In this document: positions 16,275 through 25,672 of the stretch, piece after piece
How the letters are laid out: each line of letters starts with the position of its first letter
How positions within the stretch are numbered: position 1 is the first letter of the stretch
Source: CAVUEG01 sp963740525
Lineage (GTDB): Bacteria; Actinomycetota; Actinomycetes; Propionibacteriales; Nocardioidaceae
Assembly (NCBI GenBank): GCA_963740525.1
Contig: CAVUEG010000006.1
Span: 930,001 to 994,000, forward strand
Direction: 5' to 3'
DNA: 64,000 nucleotides
Notes under the pieces: model-generated
The model's database searches: none
Seen by the model: the letters and a program-made list of their open reading frames with translations, nothing else
Told to the model about the DNA's origin: nothing
Position numbers and translations under genes: made by a program

Positions 16275-16940
16275 TCAGCGCCACGTCTTCGGTTGCGGGA
16301 GTGCCAACGCTCCGCGAAGCCGGCGCAGATAGTCGGCCCGCTCGACCTCGACGACCCCGAGGGACGCCAGGTGGGGAGTGCTCCACTGGGTGTCCAGCAA
16401 CCGGACCTCGGAGTGCTCGTCGGAGAGCAGTTCCACCAGCGCCATCAGCGCCACCTTGGAGGCATCCCGGTCGCGGTGGAACATCGACTCACCGGCGAAG
16501 AGTCCACCGATGGAGACGCCGTACAGCCCACCGGCAAGCCTGCCGTCGCGCCACGCCTCCACACTGTGCGCCCACCCCAGCGCGTGCAGCCGTTGGTACG
16601 CCGCCACGATCGCACCGTCGATCCAGCCACCGTCGCGATCCGGGTCGGCACACGCCCGGACCACCTCCTCGAAGGCCGAGTCCACCCTGATCTCGTACTT
16701 CCGCGCGGCCTGCCTCATCGACCGGCTGATCTTCAGCCCTGAGAGCGGGAGTACGCCGCGCCTGACCGGTGACCACCACCCGAGGTCGCGGATCTCCTCG
16801 AACGGCATGGGGAAGAGCCCCTGCCGGTAGGCCGCCAGCAGCGTGCCGGGCGCCAGGTCCGCACCGAGGGCGACGAGGTCGTCCTCCGCGGGCCCGGGGT
16901 CGGCGAACAGCCAGGGCGACGGGTCGGGCTCGATGGGCAC
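16275..16940 (-). CDS. aat: Leucyl/phenylalanyl-tRNA-protein transferase
   Basis: Adds Leu or Phe from aminoacyl-tRNA to proteins with N-terminal Lys or Arg, creating a ClpS/ClpAP-type degradation signal. Family landmarks: PWLFADPGPAEDDLVALG near the start, AYRQGLFPMPF, WWSPVRRGVLP, and GGLYGVSIGGLFAGESMF near residue 140, ending with LLDTQWSTPHLASLG. I chose the GTG at 16940, which gives the usual N-terminus; an in-frame GTG at 16979 would add 13 residues. Confidence 0.92.
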   Translation of the reverse strand: MPIEPDPSPWLFADPGPAEDDLVALGADLAPGTLLAAYRQGLFPMPFEEIRDLGWWSPVRRGVLPLSGLKISRSMRQAARKYEIRVDSAFEEVVRACADPDRDGGWIDGAIVAAYQRLHALGWAHSVEAWRDGRLAGGLYGVSIGGLFAGESMFHRDRDASKVALMALVELLSDEHSEVRLLDTQWSTPHLASLGVVEVERADYLRRLRGALALPQPKTWR

Positions 16941-17022
16941 GACACCATTCAAGCGCCCCGGACGGACGCTGGGGAGCACGACCTAGGCTTCTGGGGTAGC
17001 CGCCGACCCGAAGGGGACACAG

Positions 17023-17703
17023 ATGGGTATCGCCGACCGCATGGCCAGGTCGCTCACTCCACGGGTGTCGCAGCTGGCCCCCGACATGACGCACTCGTTC
17101 GTGCGCGAGGCCCTCGAGCGTGCCATCAATGGTGTCGGACCGCTTCCCCCGGCCGCCTCGGCCGCCGACAAGCAGCTCCGCGAGCAGCACGGCAACGTCG
17201 AGAAGGCCGTGCACGAGGTGATCGAGAACCACGTCCGGTACGCCGGCCTGCAGGGCTTCGCCACCAACCTCGGCGGCCTGGTGACCGCCGTCGTCGCGGT
17301 TCCTGCCAACGTCACCGGCCTGGCGCTGATCCAGTGCCGGATGGTCGCGGGGATCGCGCACCTGCGCGGCTACGACCTCGAGGACCCCCGCACCCGCAAC
17401 GCGATCCTCGCCTGCATGCTCGGCGAGGACGCGGTCGCCTCACTGGTCAAGCGCCGGAAGCTCCCAGCGCCGCCGATGGCCATCGCGACGGCCCCGACCC
17501 ACGACGCCCACCTCGACAAGATCGTCTCGGCCGAGGTGGCCTCCGAGCTGCTGTCGAAGGTTGCCGGCAAGCGGGTGGTCACCACCGTCGGACGTCGGGT
17601 GCCGGTGGTCGGCGGTCTGGTCGGCGCGGGGACCGACGGCTTCGCGACCTGGAAGGTCGGCCGCTACTCCGACCGCGAGCTCCTGCCCCGCGCCACGCGG
17701 TAG
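17023..17703 (+). CDS. EcsC family protein
   Basis: Protein of 226 residues with a hydrophobic central hairpin (about residues 85-110) inside an otherwise soluble alpha-helical protein. The pattern HVRYAGLQGFATNLGG, followed by NVTGLALIQCRMVAGIA, is that of EcsC-family proteins, named after the third gene of a Bacillus ABC exporter operon. Function here is unknown. The ATG at 17023 has AAGGGGA upstream. Its last 40 bp overlap the end of the convergent sulfotransferase gene. Confidence 0.8.
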   Translation: MGIADRMARSLTPRVSQLAPDMTHSFVREALERAINGVGPLPPAASAADKQLREQHGNVEKAVHEVIENHVRYAGLQGFATNLGGLVTAVVAVPANVTGLALIQCRMVAGIAHLRGYDLEDPRTRNAILACMLGEDAVASLVKRRKLPAPPMAIATAPTHDAHLDKIVSAEVASELLSKVAGKRVVTTVGRRVPVVGGLVGAGTDGFATWKVGRYSDRELLPRATR

Positions 17704-18878
17704 GCGTCCAGCGCCTTGCGGCCCGCGGGGTTCCGGTTGGCCGCCTTCACCGCCTTCTCGCGGAGCTTGTACGACGGGCGCAGGTACGACCGGTCCAGCG
17801 CAGCCTTGAGCTCGTCGACCTCGCCTCGAAGTTCGTCCTCGACGTCACGGAGCCGCGCGGCCTCCTTCACGAGCGCGCCGATCGCGGCGACCGCAGCCGA
17901 GGCCACCGCCGCCTCGTCGGGCTCGTCGGGGTCCGTGAACGCGACCTCGATCCCGGCCCTGAGCTCGTCGAGGTCACCGACGACGTCGTAGCCACGCTCG
18001 CGGATCGTGTCGATCCAGGTCGACGAGAGCTCCGCAGCCCAGGCTCGGACGTCGGCCGGCAGCGCCAGCCGGGGCGTGTCCGTCCGGGCGGACAGCGTGT
18101 TGTGCGAGAGCAGCTCACGGACGAGCTCGCGGTAGTGGTGGTTGGGAACCACGTCGTTGACCTGCTCGTTGACCCGCCGCACCAGAGCGGTCTCGGGCAC
18201 GCCCAGCGACGGGTTCGCCCGGCCCCCGTCCATCTCGAGCTCGCTGTCGTCCACCCCGAAGACCGTGCGGAACCTCTCCCACAGCAGGCCGCGGGGCGCA
18301 CCCGGCGGCGGCACCGTGACCAGGTGCACTCGCTCCGGCGGCAGGGTCGCCGCCCATCGGTCGAGGACGTCGGGGATGTCCTGGACTCCCCAGAACCAGG
18401 CGGCCAGGCGGCCCCGGCGCTGGGGGTCCTGGAGCCGCTTGAGGAACGAGTGGTAGCTGACGATCCGGCGGTGCTTGACCGTCTCCTGCCACTCAGCCGG
18501 GATCTGGCGGACGAGGTCGCGCGCTGAGTAGACGACGTGCACCTCGGCGCCCTCGAAGGACGCGAGTGCCCGGGCGACCTGGGCCCGTGAGGCGGTGGCC
18601 AGGATCTCGTGGCTGACGACCACCGTGCCGGCGTACCCCCGCGCCTCGTCGGCGAGCCGGTCCCAGGCTCCGACCGCGTCCTTCTCCAGCCCACCCCAAG
18701 TCAGCTGCATCAGGTCCAGCGCGGCGAGGAAGTGGGCGTCGAAACGGTCGCCCGGGTAGAGCACGTGCTGGTGCCGCAGCGCCCGCTGGTTGGTGAACAG
18801 CACGTGCTGGACGTACGACGTCCCCGTCTTCGGGGCGCCGACGTGCAGGATGACGGTGGTGCGGGACTTCTCGCTCAC
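17664..18878 (-). CDS. PAPS-dependent sulfotransferase-like protein
   Basis: Probable cytosolic sulfotransferase of 404 residues that would move sulfate from PAPS to a glycan, lipid or small molecule. The 5'-phosphosulfate loop GAPKTGTSY is at residues 14-22; VVVSHEIL and the ARDLVRQIPAEWQ segment follow in the positions of the 3'-phosphate site. The C-terminal 90 residues are helical and charged (possible coiled coil near 325-360). The GTG at 18878 overlaps the stop of the preceding gene (GTGA). It is the last of three coupled genes with related folds. Confidence 0.82.
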   Translation of the reverse strand: MSEKSRTTVILHVGAPKTGTSYVQHVLFTNQRALRHQHVLYPGDRFDAHFLAALDLMQLTWGGLEKDAVGAWDRLADEARGYAGTVVVSHEILATASRAQVARALASFEGAEVHVVYSARDLVRQIPAEWQETVKHRRIVSYHSFLKRLQDPQRRGRLAAWFWGVQDIPDVLDRWAATLPPERVHLVTVPPPGAPRGLLWERFRTVFGVDDSELEMDGGRANPSLGVPETALVRRVNEQVNDVVPNHHYRELVRELLSHNTLSARTDTPRLALPADVRAWAAELSSTWIDTIRERGYDVVGDLDELRAGIEVAFTDPDEPDEAAVASAAVAAIGALVKEAARLRDVEDELRGEVDELKAALDRSYLRPSYKLREKAVKAANRNPAGRKALDAYRVARGRSSRSE

Positions 18879-20017
18879 CGCGACTCCTCATGTCCGAAGG
18901 CCCGAAGGCAGGCGTGCAGGGCGATCTCCAGCGTGACCTCCGGGTCGGGTGCGTCCGGGTGACCGGAGCGCAGGTCGGGCACGAGCAGACCCGGTTCGCC
19001 GTGGACAGCGTAGCCACCCTCGAGCAGCTCCTCGACCATCCTGGTGGAGCGAGCCACCGCCCAGTCCCGCACACCCGAGGGAGCGGCCAGCCAGGGCTGG
19101 CCCGGCCCGGCTACGAGGTCGACCAGCACCCCACTGAGCAGCTCGAGGTGTCGGCTCTCGGGGACAGCGATGCTGAGCACGCGGTTGACCCCGCGCAGCA
19201 GCTCGACCGACTCCGCCGAGAGCGACGGTTCAGCCGGGACGTCGACCGTGCGCCCGAGGAGCGACGCGACGCGCTGTGCGGCGTCGGCGGGGTCCGCTGC
19301 GAAGACGACCTCCACCCGACGACGCCCGACCTTGGCCGCCCAGTGCTCCGCCAGCCCGACGAGGTCGGCCGACACCGGCAGGTGGTCGGACTTGCGCCAC
19401 CTGGCCCAGAAACGCGGCCACCGCGCGTCGGAGGACCGCTGGACCCGGACCGACCAGACCTCACCCATCAGCTGGTCGAAGGGCAGTGCCACCAGCAGCA
19501 CCCGTGGCCGACGACCGCCTTCGCCGCGACCCGCGCGTGCCAGCGCCTGCGAGGTGCGAGGCGCGGTGACCGGTGCACCCACCAGCCGGTACGCCGGCTG
19601 CCAGGGCCGGTGTCGGTTCGAGGGCGGGGCGGGCGCAGGCACCGGGTGACCGAGCACCTGGGCGACGAGCACGCCCTCGGCGACGCGGATCAGCTCCTGC
19701 GCCGGGATCTCCGCGGGATCGAGAGGACGAGGGCCGGTCCCCTCGCGGACCGGTGATCCGGGTAGCGGCAGCTCGGGGAGCCCCCGGCCGGGACCGGACA
19801 GGGCCAGGACGCCGTCGGCCAGTTGGCTGAAGTCGGGTGCGCCGCCGGCCAGCGCGAGGCGGCGCACCACCTCGAGCTGGGCGGCCCCCGGGACGGGCAG
19901 ACCGGGCACCGCACAGGGCCTGCCTTCCCAGTCGGTCCAGGGAGTCGTCCCTTCGCTCCTGAGGTGCTCGACCCAGGACCAGGCCCGCTGGTCGAAGTCG
20001 GGGTCAGCCGGGCTCAC
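18875..20017 (-). CDS. Divergent sulfotransferase-like protein lacking the PAPS loop
   Basis: A protein of 380 residues with no clear family by eye. The N-terminal half has no GxPKTGT loop. From about residue 180 on, the order of motifs parallels both neighbours: a valine-rich strand, a helix with LMGEVWSVRVQ, a W-x-R-F-W segment, then RRRVEVVFAADP in place of PERVHLVTVPPP, then PSLSAESVELLRGVN matching PSLGVPETALVRRVN. I read it as a paralogue that has lost cofactor binding. GTGA overlaps occur at both ends. Confidence 0.6.
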   Translation of the reverse strand: MSPADPDFDQRAWSWVEHLRSEGTTPWTDWEGRPCAVPGLPVPGAAQLEVVRRLALAGGAPDFSQLADGVLALSGPGRGLPELPLPGSPVREGTGPRPLDPAEIPAQELIRVAEGVLVAQVLGHPVPAPAPPSNRHRPWQPAYRLVGAPVTAPRTSQALARAGRGEGGRRPRVLLVALPFDQLMGEVWSVRVQRSSDARWPRFWARWRKSDHLPVSADLVGLAEHWAAKVGRRRVEVVFAADPADAAQRVASLLGRTVDVPAEPSLSAESVELLRGVNRVLSIAVPESRHLELLSGVLVDLVAGPGQPWLAAPSGVRDWAVARSTRMVEELLEGGYAVHGEPGLLVPDLRSGHPDAPDPEVTLEIALHACLRAFGHEESR

Positions 20018-21100
20018 TGGCCGCGCAGCCGACGGACCGCCTGGCCGACGCGCGACGACAGGTCCTGGTCCGGGTCGGTGCGCCGGGCGGCCTCGAGGGT
20101 CATCACGGCCAGCGCGTCCAGTGCCGTGGTGGCCAGCTGACGGGGGCGGACCTTGTCCGGGTTGAGCCACGCCACCTCGGGGTCCGGAGGGACGGGTCGC
20201 AGCTCCTCGGGGTCACCGATCACGTCGACGCCGGCACCCGCAAGCCACTCGACCCACTCGTCGGCGACCTCGGCCACCCAGGGGAAGGCCTGCGGTCGCA
20301 GGGTCACCTTGTCCTGCGGCCGGTTGGCGAGATTGCGTTGGACCAGCACCTCCTTGACCAGCTCACGCTTCTCCGAGCGCTCCAGGTCGGTGGTGTGCAA
20401 CCGCTTGTTCAGGTGGCGGATCATGGTCGTCTCGGCCGCACCGATGGACGGGTTCGCGTTGCTCGCCTCCTCGGGCGCCCAGGCGGGGTCGATCCCGAAC
20501 GCGCGGCAGTAGCGATGCCACAGCTCGTCGCGGGCGCACCGCTCTGCGGCACGACGACCACGTGCACCCGCTCCGGCGGGAGGTCCTCACTCCACCGCTC
20601 GAGCACGTCGACGAGGACTGGGCTTCCAGAACCACCATCCGGCGTTGCGTCGCGGCTTGGTGCGGGCCAGCTTGACGAACCGTTTGTAGCTCCAGGTCTT
20701 CCGGTTCTTGATGCTCTCCTGCCATGCGGCCGGGATCTGTCGGCCGAGGTCGCGCTGGGGAGTAGACGACGTGGACCTCGGCGTCCTTGAAGCTCTCGCG
20801 AGCGCGGCGTACCTGCTCACGGGTGGCGGAGGCGAGCACCTCGTGGCTGATGATCACGGTGCCGTCGAGCCGGTTGACCGTGCGGACCATCTTCTCCCAG
20901 TGGCCGGTGGTGTCCTCGAAGCCCCACGGCAGCCCCAGCAGGTCCAGCGCGGCATGGAAGTGGGAGGCCAGACGCAACCCCGGCAACGGGTAGTGCACCC
21001 CGTGATCGGCGAGACTCTTGCGGTTCACGGCGAGGCGGTCCTGGAGGTACGTCGTGCCCGTCTTCGGAGCGCCGATGTGCAGGTAGACCTTGCGTGGCAT
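20014..21100 (-). pseudogene. Sulfotransferase-like protein (three frameshifts, probably sequence errors)
   Basis: Paralogue of the gene at 17664-18878. The PAPS loop GAPKTGTTY is at residues 11-19, then VIISHEVLAS and RDLGRQIPAAWQESIK, each in a different frame. Indels: one extra G in the GGGG at 20757-20760, one extra G in 20620-20622 and one missing G at 20532-20534. Correcting them gives a continuous protein of about 361 residues ending RLRGQ, and the total length is off by exactly +1, as predicted. The ATG at 21100 has CAGAAT 7 nt upstream. First gene of the trio. Confidence 0.75.
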
Positions 21101-21124
21101 GGAGCGCATTCTGCCGCACCCGGC

Positions 21125-22091
21125 TCAGGAGCCGCCGTCGGCGTCCCCGTCGTCGGCCGCCAGGGCTGTGACGACCCGGGAAGGGCTGGGCCGGCCCAGG
21201 TGACCGGCCATCCAGGTGCTCGTCCCCACGAGCTGCGCCAGGTCCACGCCGGTCCCGATGCCCATCCCCTGCAGCATCCAGACCAGGTCCTCGGTGGCGA
21301 GGTTGCCGGTGGCCGAACGGGCGTACGGGCAGCCGCCGAGCCCGCCGGTGCTGGCGTCGAAGGTCGTGATGCCGTGCTCGATGGCGGCGTGCGCGTTCGC
21401 CAGCGCCTGGCCGTAGGTGTCGTGGAAGTGCACCGCAAGGCTGTCGTTGGCCAGGCCGGCCTCGTTGTACGCCGCCAGCAGGGCGCGCACGTGACCCGTC
21501 GTACCCACACCGATCGTGTCGCCGAGAGAGAGCTGGCTGGCCCCGAGGTCGAAGAGCCGCTTCCCGACCGCGACGACCTGGTCGATCGGGACGTCACCCT
21601 CCCAGGGGTCCCCGAAGCACATGGAGACGTAGGCACGGACGTCCATGCCGTGCTCCCGGGCCCGACGCACGGTCGGCTCGAACATCGCGAACTGCTCGTC
21701 GAGGCTGCGGTTGAGGTTCTTCTGGGCGAAGGTCTCGGTGGCCGACCCGAAGATCGCGATGTGTCGGACACCCTTCTCGATGGCCCGGTCGAGTCCCCGC
21801 TCGTTGGGCACCAGCACCGGCATCTCGCGTCCGGCGTCGCCGAGCAGGTCGAGCAGCTCGGAGGCGTCGGCGAGCTGCGGGACCCACTTCGGGTGCACGA
21901 AGCTGGTGGACTCGATCACCGGCAGGCCCGCGGCGACGAGGCGGTGGATGAACTCCGCCTTCACCTCGACCGGGACCACGCGTCTTCTCGTTCTGCAGCC
22001 CGTCGCGGGGACCGACCTCGTAGATCGTGACCCGTTCCGGGAGCGCCGACGCCGGCGACTGTCCGGCGGGCACGACGGTGGGCGTGCGCAT
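21125..22091 (-). pseudogene. mvaB: Hydroxymethylglutaryl-CoA lyase (one frameshift)
   Basis: Cleaves HMG-CoA to acetoacetate and acetyl-CoA, the last step of leucine breakdown. The N-terminus has EVGPRDGLQNEK; after the break come VKAEFIHRL, then IAIFGSATE, the metal-binding HFHDTYGQALAN and the GGLGGCPYA loop with the active-site cysteine. One extra base near 21977-21983 breaks the frame at residue about 36; removing it joins K to VVPVEVK, as in homologues. The ATG at 22091 overlaps the stop of the biotin carboxylase gene by one base. Same operon. Confidence 0.85.
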
Positions 22092-23978
22092 CAGGACTCC
22101 TCGGTCTCGGCCGGCTCGACCACGAAGAGGCGGGCGCCGAGGGCGACCTGGTCACCGACGGCGGCGTCCACCGCGGTGACCGTCCCGGCGAAGGGTGCCT
22201 TGAGGCTGAGCTCCATCTTCATCGCCTCCATGGTGCCCAGGACATCACCCTCGGCCACGGACTGGCCCTCCTCGACGTGGACGTCCAGCAGCGTGCCGGG
22301 CATGGGCGCGAGGATCGTGCCGTCCCCTCCGACGACGCCCTGGTCGGCGAAGACGTCCGGGCGTACGAACACGTGCCGGTGTCCTTCGTGGACCACCTCC
22401 ACGACGTGCGGCGCCACGTCGACGACTGCCTGCTGGGCGGTCGACCGTCGAGGCTGAGCACGATGACGTCGGCGCTCGGCGAGCAGCTGGTGGCACTTCG
22501 ACCTCGTCGACGAGGCCCGCGGCCCGGTCCACCCGCACCACCCGGTCGAGCTCGACGAACTGGGGCGCCGGCTGGCCACCGAGGCGGAACCCGTCACCGT
22601 GGAACGGGTCCCCGGGCCCGGTCTCGTCGGCCACGAGCATGGCCTGCGTCCACGCGGCGAAGATCCGCGCCACGTCCGGCGCCGGCTCATCGACGGTGGC
22701 CGTGTCGAGCCACGCGGTGTCGATGGTCGCGTCGCGGAACTCGTCGCTGGCCACCAGCGCGCGCAGGAAGCCGACGTTCGTGGTGAGCCCGAGCACGGCC
22801 GTGTCATCGAGCGCCGCGAGCATGGCCCGGCGGGCCGACTCCCGGTCCGGGCCGTGGACGACGACCTTGCCGAGCATCGGGTCGTACGACGTGCTCACGA
22901 CCTGGCCGCTCTCCAGGGCGGCGTCCACCCGGGCGTGCTCGGGCCAGCGGACCAGCGTGGCCGTGCCTGCCTGCGGCAGGAAGCCGTGGAACGGGTCCTC
23001 GGCGTAGACCCTCGCCTCGATCGCGTGGCCGTCGAGCACGATCTCGTCCTGCGTCAGCGACAGCTTCTCTCCACCCGCGACCCGGAGCTGGAGCTGCACC
23101 AGGTCAAGACCGGTGACGAGCTCGGTCACCGGGTGCTCGACCTGGAGCCGGGTGTTCATCTCGAGGAAGTAGACGCCGGTCTCGCCCTCGGCAGGGGCCA
23201 GGTCGAGGAGGAACTCCACCGTGCCCGCGTTCTCGTAGCCGACGTGCCTGGCCAGCGCGACCGACGACTCGGTGATGACCTTGCGGACCTCGGCACTGAT
23301 CGTGGGCGCGGGCGCCTCCTCCAGCACCTTCTGGTGGCGTCGCTGCGTCGAGCAGTCGCGCTCGAAGAGGTGAAGGACGTTGCCGTGCCCGTCGGCGAGG
23401 ATCTGCACCTCGATGTGGCGACCGTGCTCGACGTACTTCTCGACCAGCATCGTGTCGTCCCCGAAGGCCGAGAGCGCCTCGCGCTTGGCGGACGCGACGG
23501 CGGCGTCGAACTCGCGCTGCTCGCGCACGATCCGCATGCCCTTGCCGCCCCCGCCGGCTGCGGCCTTGACGAGCACCGGGAAGCCGGCGTCCTCACCGCG
23601 GGGCACCACCGGAACCCCTGCCGCCACGGCGATCTCGCGCGCGGCGTCCTTGCGGCCCATCTGGTCCATCACCTCGGCCGAGGGCCCGACCAGCTTGATG
23701 CCTGCGGCCTCGACGGCGCGCGCGAACTCGGCGCGCTCGGAGAGGAAGCCGTAGCCCGGGTGGATCGCATCGGCCTCGGCGGCGGTCGCCGCGGCGACCA
23801 CGGCGTCGATGTCGAGGTAGCTCCCACCCGCACGGCCGCGTCCGCAGCCCGCACGTGCTGGGCGGCGAGGTCGAGGTCGGTGTAGATCGCGATGCTGCGC
23901 AGGCCCAGGGGCGCGGCAGCCGCGGATCACCCGGAGCGCGATCTCGCCCCGGTTGGCGATGAGGACGGTGTTGATCAT
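22091..23978 (-). pseudogene. Acyl-CoA carboxylase biotin carboxylase/BCCP subunit (four frameshifts)
   Basis: ATP-dependent biotin carboxylase with a C-terminal biotin carrier, most likely methylcrotonyl-CoA carboxylase alpha given its neighbours. Domains: the ATP-grasp start with LIANRGEIA, AAAGGGGKGMR, the EMNTRLQVEHPVTE motif, then the biotinyl EAMKMEL near the C-terminus. Indels: +1 near 23919-23923, -1 near 23820-23824, -1 near 22494-22496 and -1 near 22440-22443. The net of -2 matches the total length. Corrected, the protein is complete at about 629 residues. Confidence 0.85.
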
Positions 23979-23985
23979 GCGCGGC

Positions 23986-25551
23986 TCACATCCGGAAGAT
24001 GCCGTAGGAGGGCTCGGGGATCGGCGCGTTCGCCGCGGAGGCGAGCCCCATCCCGAGGACCCGGCGGGTGTCGGCGGGGTCGATCACACCGTCGTCCCAG
24101 AGGCGGGCGGTGGAGTAGTACGGCGAGCCCTGGTGCTCGTACTGGTCGCGGATCGGGGCCTTGAACCCCTCCTCCTCCTCGGCCGACCACTGCTCGCCGC
24201 GCGCCTCCAGCCCGTCCCGCTTGACGGTGGCCAGGACACTCGCGGCCTGCTCGCCGCCCATCACGGAGATCCGGGCGTTGGGCCACATCCACAGGAACCG
24301 CGGGTCGTAGGCCCGCCCGCACATGCCGTAGTTGCCGGCGCCGAACGAACCGCCGATCACGACCGTGAACTTCGGCACCACCGAGCAGGCGACGGCGGTG
24401 ACCAACTTGGCGCCGTCGCGGGCGATGCCGCGGTTCTCGTACTCGCGACCGACCATGAAGCCGGTGATGTTCTGCAGGAAGACCAGCGGCACGCCGCGCT
24501 GGTTGCACAGCTCGATGAAGTGGGCGCCCTTGAGGGCCGACTCGCTGAACAGGATGCCGTTGTTGGCGATGATCCCGACCGGGTAGCCATGGATCCGGGC
24601 GAAGCCACAGACCAGGGTCTCGCCGTAGAGCCGCTTGAACTCGTGCATCCGGCTGCCGTCGACGATCCGCCGGATCACCTCGCGGACGTCGTACGGCGTA
24701 CGGGTGTCGGCCGGCACCACGTCGTACAACGTGGCCGGGTCCTCGTGCGGCTCCTCTGACTCGTGCAAGGGGATCGAGCCGGCCGTCGGCCGCTCGAAGG
24801 TGGCCACGATGCTGCGCACGATCGCGAGGGCATGGGCGTCGTCCTCGGCGAGGTGGTCCACGACACCGGAGGTCCGGGCGTGGACGTCGCCGCCCCCGAG
24901 GTCCTCGGCCGTGACGACCTCGCCGGTGGCGGCCTTCACCAGCGGCGGGCCGCCGAGGAAGATCGTGCCCTGCTCCTTGACGATGACCGTCTCGTCGGAC
25001 ATCGCGGGGACGTAGGCGCCACCGGCGGTGCACGAGCCCATGACGCTGGCGATCTGCGGGATGCCCTGCGCGGACAGGTTGGCCTGGTTGAAGAAGATCC
25101 GGCCGAAGTGCTCCTTGTCGGGGAAGACGTCGTCCTGCATCGGCAGGAACGCACCGCCGGAGTCGACGAGGTAGAGGCAGGGCAGCCGGTTGGCGCGAGC
25201 CACCTCCTGCGCACGCAGGTGCTTCTTGACGGTGATCGGGTAGTAGGTGCCGCCCTTGACCGTGGCGTCGTTCGCGACGATCACGCACTCGCGTCCGGAG
25301 ACCCGGCCGATGCCCGTGACCACGCCGGCCGACGGCACGGCGTCGTCGTACATCCCGGTCGCGGCGAGCGCGCTCAGCTCGAGGAACGGGGAGCCCGGGT
25401 CGAGCAGACGGTCGACCCGCTCGCGGACCAGGAGCTTCCCGCGGTCGGTGTGCTTGCGTCGGGCGCTCTCGGTGCCGCCCGCACCCGCGGCGCGTACTGC
25501 GCTCAGCCGGTTCCGGAGGTCCTCGACGAGCGATCGCATGTCTTCAGCCAC
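23986..25551 (-). CDS. Acyl-CoA carboxylase carboxyltransferase (methylcrotonyl-CoA carboxylase beta type)
   Basis: Carboxyltransferase subunit of 521 residues that moves the carboxyl group from biotin to the acyl-CoA. The crotonase-fold halves are intact: VDSGGAFLPMQ and GSCTAGGAYVPAM near residues 130-175, then GGSFGAGNYGM and FLWMWPNARISVMGG near 400. The ending YGIFRM and the HMG-CoA lyase in the operon favour methylcrotonyl-CoA. It leads the operon. The GTG at 25551 has a leaderless -10 (25558-25563) overlapped by a palindromic operator. An alternative ATG lies at 25539. Confidence 0.92.
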   Translation of the reverse strand: MAEDMRSLVEDLRNRLSAVRAAGAGGTESARRKHTDRGKLLVRERVDRLLDPGSPFLELSALAATGMYDDAVPSAGVVTGIGRVSGRECVIVANDATVKGGTYYPITVKKHLRAQEVARANRLPCLYLVDSGGAFLPMQDDVFPDKEHFGRIFFNQANLSAQGIPQIASVMGSCTAGGAYVPAMSDETVIVKEQGTIFLGGPPLVKAATGEVVTAEDLGGGDVHARTSGVVDHLAEDDAHALAIVRSIVATFERPTAGSIPLHESEEPHEDPATLYDVVPADTRTPYDVREVIRRIVDGSRMHEFKRLYGETLVCGFARIHGYPVGIIANNGILFSESALKGAHFIELCNQRGVPLVFLQNITGFMVGREYENRGIARDGAKLVTAVACSVVPKFTVVIGGSFGAGNYGMCGRAYDPRFLWMWPNARISVMGGEQAASVLATVKRDGLEARGEQWSAEEEEGFKAPIRDQYEHQGSPYYSTARLWDDGVIDPADTRRVLGMGLASAANAPIPEPSYGIFRM

Positions 25552-25557
25552 CCGGCC

Positions 25558-25563
25558 ATGTTA
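25558..25563 (-). promoter_or_regulatory. -10 element of the leucine-degradation operon (leaderless)
   Basis: TAACAT on the minus strand, ending 6 nt before the GTG at 25551. It overlaps the operator at 25560-25575. Confidence 0.55.
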
Positions 25564-25575
25564 GCGATCGTTAAC
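25560..25575. promoter_or_regulatory. TetR-type operator, operon side
   Basis: GTTAGCGATCGTTAAC, a palindrome apart from one symmetric pair, covers part of the operon -10. Its half-sites recur at 25649-25664. The likely ligand is the adjacent TetR protein. Confidence 0.65.
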
Positions 25576-25648
25576 GTGGGACGCCAGAGGTTCCCGGACC
25601 TCGTGGCCAGGAGCGTCTCGCCGGAGCCCACGGAGTCCGCCGGACCAG

Positions 25649-25664
25649 GTGAACGATTGCTAAC
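25649..25664. promoter_or_regulatory. TetR-type operator, regulator side
   Basis: GTGAACGATTGCTAAC, a less perfect copy of the palindrome at 25560-25575. Its right end overlaps the tetR -10, which suggests autorepression. Confidence 0.6.
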
Positions 25665-25666
25665 CT
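25661..25666 (+). promoter_or_regulatory. -10 element of tetR (leaderless)
   Basis: TAACCT ending 6 nt before the GTG at 25673, overlapping the second operator copy. Confidence 0.5.
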
Positions 25667-25672
25667 GCCTCT

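Noticed and set aside
17664..21100. A horizontally acquired island
   Set aside because: Base composition, codon use and junction style (GTGA overlaps) match the neighbours, and there is no tRNA, integrase or direct repeat at the ends.
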